Position numbers and translations under genes: made by a program
From: JBOHNM01 sp050730675
GTDB taxonomy: Bacteria; Planctomycetota; Phycisphaerae; Phycisphaerales; UBA1924
Assembly (NCBI GenBank): GCA_050730675.1
Contig: JBOHNM010000141.1
Coordinates: forward strand, 1-10,998
Length of the DNA: 10,998 bases
Direction: 5' to 3'
Part shown: positions 5,907 to 10,998 of the stretch, piece by piece
How the letters are laid out: each line of letters starts with the position of its first letter
Position numbering within the stretch: position 1 is the stretch's first letter
The notes under the pieces: generated by a model
The model's database searches: none
What the model saw: only the letters and a program-made list of their open reading frames with translations
What the model was told of the DNA's origin: nothing

Positions 5907-7103
5907 TTATGGGCAGTTCGCCGCAAAGAACGCGTCCAGGAACGCGATCAGGTCGTCGGCCGAGAGCTGCCCATCCGGCGCCGGCGCGCCGCCGAGGCTC
6001 GCGATGTCCGCGACCGCGATGCTCGACGCGAAGAACCCGTTGAGGAACGCGATCAGGTCGTCCGCCGTCACGTGGTTGTCGGGGCCGAGCCCGCCGCCCA
6101 GCGAGGCCACGTCCGCGGCTCCGCATATCCCTTTGACACGCACGTAGAACGTCGAGGTGGTGGTTGTGAGGTCCGGTGATGTCGCCGTCACCGTCACCGG
6201 CACCGTCGCGGCCTTGTTCGCCACCGGCGTCAGCGTCACCGTTGCGCCGCTCACCGACGTCGTCAGCACCGTCGCGTCCCCGCTCACCGCGCTGAACGTC
6301 AGCACCTGCACGCCCGTCACCGGCGTGATCGACAGGCAGTTGAGCCAGTTGCTCGGCGTCAGATCCGGAGAGCTCGCCGTCAGATCCGGACATGGCACGC
6401 TGTTGAACGTGCCGGCGGCGAGGTTCCAGATCGGAATCGCCGCGAGTTGATCGATCACCGTCATCCCGTTGCCGATCACCCGCGCAAACACCGTGAACCC
6501 GCCGTTCTGGTTGTTCAGGTTCGTCGAGTTGTCCGCCAGGCTGAAGAAGTACTGGCACGTCGCCGTGTTCGGCCCCGTACCCAGCTTCGCCATCGCCAGC
6601 GTCCCGCGGATGTTGCTCAGCAGCGGCACCTCCGCCCCGTTGTACTCGTTCATAATCTGCGGATCGGTCACGACCGCGGCGCCAGCGGCATTGTTCGTCG
6701 TCGGCAGCTTGAAGCCGCCCCCCTGCAGCACAAATCCGGGCACCAGTCGGTGCATCACCGTGTTCTGGATGCTGTTGTTCGCCGACGCCGGTCGGTTCAC
6801 GTAGTTCATGAAATTGGTCGTCGTGATCGGCCGACGCGCGTTGAGCAGCGCCACATCCACCGATCCCAGGTCCTGCCCCGGTAGCGCGCCGGCGCCCTTG
6901 GTGAAGTGGAACCGCAGAACGCTCGTCCCCGGGTCGCTGAAGCTCGCGCCCACATCCACCGCCTCGGCCGGCGCGGTGTTCAGCATTGCGCGGTTGGCAA
7001 TCGGCGTCACCGATGTCGGCGTCGCCAGCGCACTCGCGCACACGCCGCACGCGGCCAGCAGCGAGACAACGGGAACTGCACGGTTATTGGTCGTCAAAGA
7101 CAT
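5907..7103 (-). CDS. Exported cyclophilin-type peptidyl-prolyl isomerase with dockerin-like C-terminal repeats
   Basis: The 398-residue protein has a signal peptide (AVPVVSLLAACGVCASALA, cleavage near A27), then a cyclophilin domain at ~58-225. MHRLVPGFVLQGGGF (117-131) keeps the catalytic Arg (R119) and the Phe and Gln of the active site (F124, Q127). RGTLAMAKLG (166-175), TCQYFFSL (182-189) and GGFTVFARVIGNGM (201-214) match conserved strands. Residues ~262-325 form a Thr/Val-rich beta domain. The tail (326-398) holds two similar units: ADVASLGG-x6-DNHVTADDLIAFLNGFF and ADIASLGG-x4-PDGQLSADDLIAFLDAFF. These resemble the EF-hand-like, GC-type dockerin found in Phycisphaerales; C327 and C397 bracket them. 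Cyclophilins isomerise Xaa-Pro bonds, so a role in folding secreted proteins is likely, with the tail as anchor or docking element (inference). GGAGG (complement of 7114-7118) supports ATG 7103 over the longer frame from 7238. Confidence 0.9.
   Translation of the reverse strand: MSLTTNNRAVPVVSLLAACGVCASALATPTSVTPIANRAMLNTAPAEAVDVGASFSDPGTSVLRFHFTKGAGALPGQDLGSVDVALLNARRPITTTNFMNYVNRPASANNSIQNTVMHRLVPGFVLQGGGFKLPTTNNAAGAAVVTDPQIMNEYNGAEVPLLSNIRGTLAMAKLGTGPNTATCQYFFSLADNSTNLNNQNGGFTVFARVIGNGMTVIDQLAAIPIWNLAAGTFNSVPCPDLTASSPDLTPSNWLNCLSITPVTGVQVLTFSAVSGDATVLTTSVSGATVTLTPVANKAATVPVTVTATSPDLTTTTSTFYVRVKGICGAADVASLGGGLGPDNHVTADDLIAFLNGFFASSIAVADIASLGGAPAPDGQLSADDLIAFLDAFFAANCP
6357..6390. repeat. 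21-bp-spaced direct repeat inside the cyclophilin gene
   Basis: CGTCAGATCCGGA occurs at 6357-6369 and again at 6378-6390. The 21-bp offset keeps frame, so the protein repeats SPDLT after seven residues (PDLTASSPDLTP). It lies between the cyclophilin and beta domains and is probably a small in-frame duplication in a linker. Confidence 0.6.
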
Positions 7104-7120
7104 CGTCTCAAAGCCTCCAA

Positions 7121-7139
7121 AGCCGATTCTGCATCGGCT
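7121..7139 (-). promoter_or_regulatory. Stem-loop in the cyclophilin 5' leader
   Basis: AGCCGAT (7121-7127) and ATCGGCT (7133-7139) form a perfect 7-bp stem with a 5-nt loop. On the transcript its 3' side ends 2 nt before GGAGG, so it could affect ribosome access, and its 5' side would lie near the mRNA 5' end if the CATAAT at 7144-7149 is the -10 box. Confidence 0.45.
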
Positions 7140-7143
7140 CGAA

Positions 7144-7149
7144 ATTATG
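7144..7149 (-). promoter_or_regulatory. Possible -10 box of the cyclophilin gene
   Basis: The minus strand reads CATAAT here, 5 of 6 to the sigma-70 -10 consensus and one of few AT-rich spots in the divergent region. The hexamer 17 nt upstream (TGGGCG) is a poor -35. Leader length would be about 35 nt. Confidence 0.4.
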
Positions 7150-7286
7150 GCCTGTCTTCCCGCGCCCGCCCACGCGCGGCGCTCAAGTTGGGGTGCGAGA
7201 CCGTCTGTACGGGCGCGCCGCACCACCCGGTTGAGCATCCCCCCGCGTGTTCATCACAAACCCGCAGGTTTCCCACCCCCGCCCCC

Positions 7287-7292
7287 TATACT
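7287..7292 (+). promoter_or_regulatory. aspS: Possible -10 box of aspS
   Basis: TATACT stands out in a C-rich stretch 37 nt before the aspS ATG. A start about 7 nt downstream would leave a ~30-nt leader containing AGGA (7319-7322). No good -35 hexamer is seen at the expected distance. Confidence 0.45.
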
Positions 7293-7329
7293 CCCGCCCT
7301 TTCTTTCCCCGAACAGGCAGGAAGCCACC

Positions 7330-9192
7330 ATGATCCTCCGCTCGCACAACTGCGGCGAACTCCGCGAAGCCCATATCGGCAAGACCATCAGCCTGAACGG
7401 CTGGGTCAACTCCTACCGCGACCACGGCAACCTCGTCTTTATCGATATCCGCGACCGCTACGGCCTCACCCAACTCGTCATCGACAAGTCCGACGTCTCC
7501 TCCGAACTCATGGACCTCGGCAGCCGCATGCGCAACGAGGATTGCATCGCCGTCACCGGCACCGTCCGCACCCGCACCGGCGGCGAAAACCCCAAGCTCA
7601 GCACGGGCAGAATCGAGATCGTCGTCACCGCCCTCGAACTCCTCAGCAAGACCGATACGCCCCCGTTCCTTCCCGATGACCTCGGTACTCTGCCCGGGGA
7701 AGAAACCCGCCTCAAGTACCGCTACCTCGACCTGCGCCGCCCCGCGATGCAGAAGATCCTCGCCACGCGCCACAAGGTCTATAAGACCGTCCGCGCCTAC
7801 TTCGACGAAAACGGCTTCCTCGAGGTCGAGACGCCCATCCTCTACAAGTCCACCCCCGAGGGCGCACGCGAATTCCTCGTTCCCTGCCGCAACATGCCCG
7901 GCACGTTCTACGCATTGCCGCAGAGCCCTCAACTCTTCAAGCAGATCCTCATGATGAGCGGCTGCGACCGCTACCTGCAGATCTGCCGCTGTTTCCGCGA
8001 CGAGGACCCCCGGGCCGACCGCCAGCCCGAGTTCACGCAGATCGACCTCGAGATGTCCTTCGTGCGTCGCGAGCAGATCATGAACATGATGGAGGGCTTC
8101 GTCCGCCGCCTCTGGAAGGACATCCTCGGTTATGAGGTTCCGCCCCTCCAGCGCATGAGCTACCGCGACGCGATGGAGACCTACGGCATCGACCGCCCCG
8201 ACACCCGCTACGACCTCAAGATCATCGATATCTCCGACTTCGCCGCCAAGACCGATTTCGGCGTCTTCAAATCCGCCTTGGAAAAGGGCAAAGACCGCCC
8301 GAAATTCAACTCCAAACGCGGCGTCGTCAAGGCCCTCCGTGTCCCCGGCGGCGCCGACAAACTCACCCGCAAGATCACCGACGGCTACACCGAGTTCGGC
8401 AAGGGCTTTGGCGCCGGCGGCGTCGCCGTCGTCAAATGCATCAAGGGTGAGGACGGCCAACCGAAGCTCGATACCGGCATCGCCAAGTTCCTTGAGCCGC
8501 ACAAGGCCGAGTTCCTGAAGGCAGTGGGGGCCCAGGTCGGCGACACCGTCCTCTTCGTCGCCGACACCTACTCCATCGCCACCAAGACCCTCGGCGAACT
8601 CCGCCAGAAGGTCGCGCGCGACATGGACATGGTCCCCAAGCCGGGCGCTGAGGGCGGCCCCGGGGGGTGGAACTTCCTCTGGGTCATCGACTTCCCGATG
8701 TTCGAGAAGAACAAGGAAACCGGCAAGTGGGTGGCCATGCACCACCCCTTCACCGCGCCACTCGACGACCAGCGCGACCTCTTCGTCAACGCCGACGTCA
8801 GCAACGACGACGCCATCGAGTCGATCCTCTCCGCCGGCTACGACATCGTCGTCAACGGCTCCGAGATCGCCGGCGGCTCCATCCGCATCCACGATCGCGC
8901 CGTCCAGTCCAAGGTTTTCCAGCTTCTCGGTCTCACCCCCGAGCAGGCCAAAGAGAAGTTCAGCTTTCTCCTCGAGGCCCTCTCGTACGGCGCTCCGCCC
9001 CACGGCGGCGTCGCCTTCGGCCTCGACCGCCTCATCATGCACCTCTGCGGCACAGAGAACATTCGCGACGTCATTGCCTTTCCCAAGACGCAGATCGGTG
9101 CCGACATGATGACCCGCGCCCCCTCCTCAGCCACCGACAAGCAGCTTGCTGACCTCCACGTCAAGAGCACGTGGGAGCCAAAGAAGATCTAA
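7330..9192 (+). CDS. aspS: Aspartyl-tRNA synthetase (bacterial type), probably non-discriminating
   Basis: This 620-residue cytoplasmic class II synthetase attaches aspartate to tRNA(Asp), and perhaps to tRNA(Asn). It has the bacterial layout: N-terminal OB-fold anticodon-binding domain (GWVNSYRDHGNLVFIDIRDR, 24-43), catalytic core with LPQSPQLFKQ (196-205) for aspartate/ATP, motif 2 FRDEDPRADRQPEF (222-235), an inserted GAD domain (~300-420), HHPFTAP in the late core, and motif 3 GVAFGLDRLIMHL with GLDR at 564-567. Length is near that of other bacterial AspRS (about 590). His32 in RDHG matches H31 of the non-discriminating Pseudomonas aeruginosa enzyme, where discriminating E. coli has Leu; Gly84/Gly85 lie in the second loop linked to this choice. 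AGGA 7 nt upstream fixes the ATG at 7330; the frame is open further upstream only as a shadow of the divergent cyclophilin gene. No tRNA or amidotransferase gene is nearby. Confidence 0.97.
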   Translation: MILRSHNCGELREAHIGKTISLNGWVNSYRDHGNLVFIDIRDRYGLTQLVIDKSDVSSELMDLGSRMRNEDCIAVTGTVRTRTGGENPKLSTGRIEIVVTALELLSKTDTPPFLPDDLGTLPGEETRLKYRYLDLRRPAMQKILATRHKVYKTVRAYFDENGFLEVETPILYKSTPEGAREFLVPCRNMPGTFYALPQSPQLFKQILMMSGCDRYLQICRCFRDEDPRADRQPEFTQIDLEMSFVRREQIMNMMEGFVRRLWKDILGYEVPPLQRMSYRDAMETYGIDRPDTRYDLKIIDISDFAAKTDFGVFKSALEKGKDRPKFNSKRGVVKALRVPGGADKLTRKITDGYTEFGKGFGAGGVAVVKCIKGEDGQPKLDTGIAKFLEPHKAEFLKAVGAQVGDTVLFVADTYSIATKTLGELRQKVARDMDMVPKPGAEGGPGGWNFLWVIDFPMFEKNKETGKWVAMHHPFTAPLDDQRDLFVNADVSNDDAIESILSAGYDIVVNGSEIAGGSIRIHDRAVQSKVFQLLGLTPEQAKEKFSFLLEALSYGAPPHGGVAFGLDRLIMHLCGTENIRDVIAFPKTQIGADMMTRAPSSATDKQLADLHVKSTWEPKKI

Positions 9193-9236
9193 CACTCGGC
9201 TTACGATCGGGTAGTGTGTATTGGAATTGCGCAAAG

Positions 9237-9260
9237 GTCAGATAATCATCAGAATCTGAC
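9237..9260. promoter_or_regulatory. Inverted repeat abutting a -35 box (candidate operator)
   Basis: GTCAGAT (9237-9243) and ATCTGAC (9254-9260) are perfect inverted copies with a 10-nt spacer, ending directly before TTGCAC at 9261. A third related half-site, TTATCTG (9276-9282, complement CAGATAA), lies inside the promoter spacer and mirrors CAGATAA at 9239-9245. The placement fits a dimeric regulator, but none is identified. Confidence 0.5.
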
Positions 9261-9289
9261 TTGCACCTGCATGGGTTATCTGGTACTGT
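9261..9289 (+). promoter_or_regulatory. Sigma-70-like promoter of the PEP-CTERM-like gene at 9347
   Basis: TTGCAC (9261-9266), a 17-nt spacer and TACTGT (9284-9289) give near-consensus boxes at ideal spacing, in the most AT-rich non-coding stretch of the window. The start would be near 9296, leaving a ~50-nt leader. Confidence 0.65.
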
Positions 9290-9308
9290 GACATTCGACT
9301 GAGAGACC

Positions 9309-9325
9309 CGCGCCGTGATGGCGCG
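9309..9325 (+). promoter_or_regulatory. Leader stem-loop before the gene at 9347
   Basis: CGCGCC (9309-9314) pairs with GGCGCG (9320-9325) around GTGAT. It ends 6 nt before the GAGGAG ribosome binding site (9332-9337), so it could tune translation or protect the leader. Short GC stems are common by chance at this base composition. Confidence 0.4.
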
Positions 9326-9346
9326 ATAACCGAGGAGTAGAGAGAC

Positions 9347-10087
9347 ATGAATCGCATTATTGCGTCGTCGTTTGGTGTACTGGCTTTGGCCACGGCCGCT
9401 CAAGCTGACTTGACTGCCTACGTCACGGTCACCGCCAGCAGCAGCGCCGGTACCGCCAGTTGGACCAGCCAAGCCACGCCGGTCTTCGACACCGACGGCA
9501 ACGCGCATTGGGCTTGGACCCCTGCGGGCGGGGCGTCGATGAACGATCCCACCAATTCCAACCAGGTCGGCACCATCCGTTGGCTCGTCACCGACTACAA
9601 CGAAGACCCGATCGTCAACCTGAACTTCGCCGTCACCGCCGGTGGCTTGCCGACGCTCTTCACCATCACTTCGGGCCTGCTTGGCTTCGCCCCCATCGTC
9701 GGCGAAGCTCGTGCCACCGCCGCCATGACCCTCACCGAGTCCGACGAGATCGGCGTGGCGTCCACAACGGGTGCCTATCTCGGCGGCACCGCCTCGTACC
9801 AGGCGAACTTGAACGGAGCCATCCCCGCAGGCCTCCCGTTTGCGTTCCTGGTGCGCAACCTCGCCGCTACGGCGACAACCAGTGACAGCACCACCGAGTC
9901 GTCCCCCTTGGTCGGGTTCACTCCCGTCGGTGTCGTTTTCTCCATGCAGTCGCAGTTCTCCTTCACCCTCTCGGCCTTCGACCAGGCCTCCGGCACCAGC
10001 AGCTTCGTCGTCCGTGAAGTCCCGGCCCCCTCGGCCGCCGCCCTCATGGGCCTCGGCGCACTGGCGCTCGGCCGTCGCCGTCGCTGA
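9347..10087 (+). CDS. Exported PEP-CTERM-like protein, first of two tandem paralogues
   Basis: The 246-residue protein has a signal peptide (IIASSFGVLALATAAQA, cleavage expected after A20 before D21) and a C-terminal sorting signal: VPAPSAAALMGLGALALG ending in four Arg. The middle is beta-rich, Thr/Ala/Ser-rich and Cys-free, with no enzyme motif. It shares ASSSAGTAS, FTITSGLL and FSFTLSAFD with the next gene, so the two are paralogues. The sorting signal is the same class as in the protein encoded at 5053-5787 but the bodies differ. GAGGAG 9 nt upstream fixes the ATG. A strong promoter with a candidate operator lies upstream and an intrinsic terminator downstream, so this is a single-gene unit. 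Predicted surface or matrix protein, processed by an exosortase-like enzyme encoded elsewhere; the actual function is unknown. Confidence 0.87.
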   Translation: MNRIIASSFGVLALATAAQADLTAYVTVTASSSAGTASWTSQATPVFDTDGNAHWAWTPAGGASMNDPTNSNQVGTIRWLVTDYNEDPIVNLNFAVTAGGLPTLFTITSGLLGFAPIVGEARATAAMTLTESDEIGVASTTGAYLGGTASYQANLNGAIPAGLPFAFLVRNLAATATTSDSTTESSPLVGFTPVGVVFSMQSQFSFTLSAFDQASGTSSFVVREVPAPSAAALMGLGALALGRRRR

Positions 10088-10112
10088 TCGATCCAATCGT
10101 CATGATTGCACC

Positions 10113-10150
10113 AATGGGCGGGAGCTTCGGCTCCCGCCCATTTGCTTTTT
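10113..10150 (+). terminator. Intrinsic terminator with a UUCG loop
   Basis: A perfect 13-bp stem (10113-10125 with 10130-10142) closes on the very stable tetraloop TTCG (10126-10129) through a C-G pair. The 3' side continues TTTGCTTTTT (10141-10150). It begins 26 nt after the stop of the upstream gene. Confidence 0.95.
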
Positions 10151-10240
10151 GTCCTCGTCAGCACCGGGATTCCAGTTTTGCGTGCCGGACCACGCTCGTC
10201 CGCGCATCCCACCCATCCAGCAGTCTCTCTCGGGGTGAAC

Positions 10241-10255
10241 GCCGCGCCGCGCGGC
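10241..10255 (+). promoter_or_regulatory. GC hairpin in the leader of the second paralogue
   Basis: GCCGCG (10241-10246) pairs with CGCGGC (10250-10255) around CCG, 9 nt before the GGGAG ribosome binding site. The position resembles the leader hairpin of the upstream paralogue, though the sequence differs. Confidence 0.3.
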
Positions 10256-10276
10256 CTGGCCAATGGGAGTGCCCTC

Positions 10277-10998
10277 ATGCTCCGACTTACCGTGCTCGCA
10301 TGCTTCCTCGTCGCTTCAACGACGGCCGCGACGACCTGTGCCGCGCCCCCGGTCATTCTCGGCGACGCCATCACTGTTCAGGCTTCCAGCGCCTCAGGAA
10401 CGGCCTCATTGGTCATCCCCGTTGCTTCGCTCACGGTGCTCGGCGACACTGCGGATTTCAGGTTCCCCCAGCCCCCTGCCTCACACATCCTGTTGATCGC
10501 CGACGGCGGCACGGCCGAAATCGCCATACTCAGCGGCCTCAACGTTGAGTTCACCGGCGAGTCCTCCATCCGCCTCGGCTTCGACGCCTACGCCGGAAGC
10601 AGCGCCACCCAGTTCACCATCACCAGCGGCAAGCTCTCACGCACGCAGACGCCCGCAGCCTTCGCTGGTGCCAATGCCTCTGTTGTCTTCCACGATGTGA
10701 ACTTGAACGGGGGCTCGTTCAACGGTTCCTACGTCTTCCCTTCGCCACCGATCATGGTCGAATACGCCTACGGCGCGTTCTACAACGACAATTCACCTCT
10801 CGCGCCGTCGGTCGGTTTCCTCCTCGCCCCCCTCTACCTGAACTTCAACCACGTGGCCTTAGGCGAGGGCCGGTTCCCGGCTAGCGGCGATCTTGTGCCG
10901 TTCGATCAGCCCGTGAATCAATTCCACGCCGCCTTCAGCTTCACGCTTTCGGCCTTCGACTCGGCCCGGGCCAACAGCCTCTACACCATCACCCCTTC
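10277..10998 (+). CDS. Exported protein, second tandem paralogue (3' end outside window)
   Basis: Open from ATG 10277 to the window end (240 codons). GGGAG (10265-10269) lies 7 nt upstream and the first ~22 residues form a signal peptide (LTVLACFLVASTTAATTCAA). The body is paralogous to the preceding protein: VQASSASGTAS against its VTASSSAGTAS, QFTITSGKL against LFTITSGLL, and AFSFTLSAFDSA against QFSFTLSAFDQA. In the first paralogue the last block is followed within ~15 residues by the sorting signal, so the same signal is expected just past the window edge. The segments between the shared blocks differ strongly (an FHDVNLNGGSFNGSYVF region here), suggesting old duplication and divergence. 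No enzyme motif is seen. An ATG at 10263 is out of frame and short. Confidence 0.8.
   Translation, partial: MLRLTVLACFLVASTTAATTCAAPPVILGDAITVQASSASGTASLVIPVASLTVLGDTADFRFPQPPASHILLIADGGTAEIAILSGLNVEFTGESSIRLGFDAYAGSSATQFTITSGKLSRTQTPAAFAGANASVVFHDVNLNGGSFNGSYVFPSPPIMVEYAYGAFYNDNSPLAPSVGFLLAPLYLNFNHVALGEGRFPASGDLVPFDQPVNQFHAAFSFTLSAFDSARANSLYTITP

Noticed and set aside
6808..7329. Upstream extension of aspS into the divergent gene
   Set aside because: It lies antisense to the cyclophilin; AspRS homology and AGGA begin at 7330.
7183..9042. 619-codon open frame on the minus strand opposite aspS
   Set aside because: Its translation is compositionally skewed (Gly/Val/Glu/Asp-rich) and is the mirror of the strongly conserved AspRS frame; a GC-rich antisense shadow.
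9193..9236. Terminator for aspS
   Set aside because: No stem followed by a T-run in this stretch; the inverted repeat at 9237-9260 is AT-rich, lacks a T-run and abuts a promoter.

Overview
The window is GC-rich (about two-thirds G+C by eye) and compact. The best guess is a planctomycete of the Phycisphaerae type. Three exported proteins point that way. Two end in a short Pro/Ser motif, a hydrophobic stretch and an Arg cluster (a PEP-CTERM-like sorting signal in the planctomycete style). A third ends in two dockerin-like repeats closed by a C-terminal Cys-Pro. This assignment is inference from protein style; there is no rRNA marker.

Layout. Positions 1-1507 (minus) hold the 5' part of a large exported multidomain protein with a CBM36/60-like carbohydrate-binding domain; its 3' end is outside the window. 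A divergent intergenic region (1508-1835) leads to an exported thioredoxin-fold protein (1836-2438) that ends at a strong intrinsic terminator. Next comes a cytoplasmic fusion of a B12-binding domain and a MeaB-like GTPase (2543-3685), apparently leaderless, then a repeat-bearing spacer and a PP2C/SpoIIE-type phosphatase (3849-4823). An exported PEP-CTERM-like protein (5053-5787) converges on an exported cyclophilin with a dockerin-like tail (5907-7103, minus), with a long hairpin between them. Aspartyl-tRNA synthetase (7330-9192) is divergent from the cyclophilin. The right end carries two tandem paralogous exported proteins (9347-10087, and 10277 to the edge), the first with a well-formed promoter and a UUCG terminator.

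The genes do not form one pathway. Six of the nine are exported or surface proteins. Three are cytoplasmic: the B12-GTPase, the phosphatase and AspRS. Terminators, hairpins and promoters between genes suggest mostly single-gene transcription units. The most distinctive item is the stand-alone B12-binding/GTPase fusion, which has the N-terminal architecture of the IcmF-type fused mutase but no mutase domain here and no C-terminal dimerisation arm. I see no CRISPR array, tRNA, rRNA, insertion sequence or integrase.
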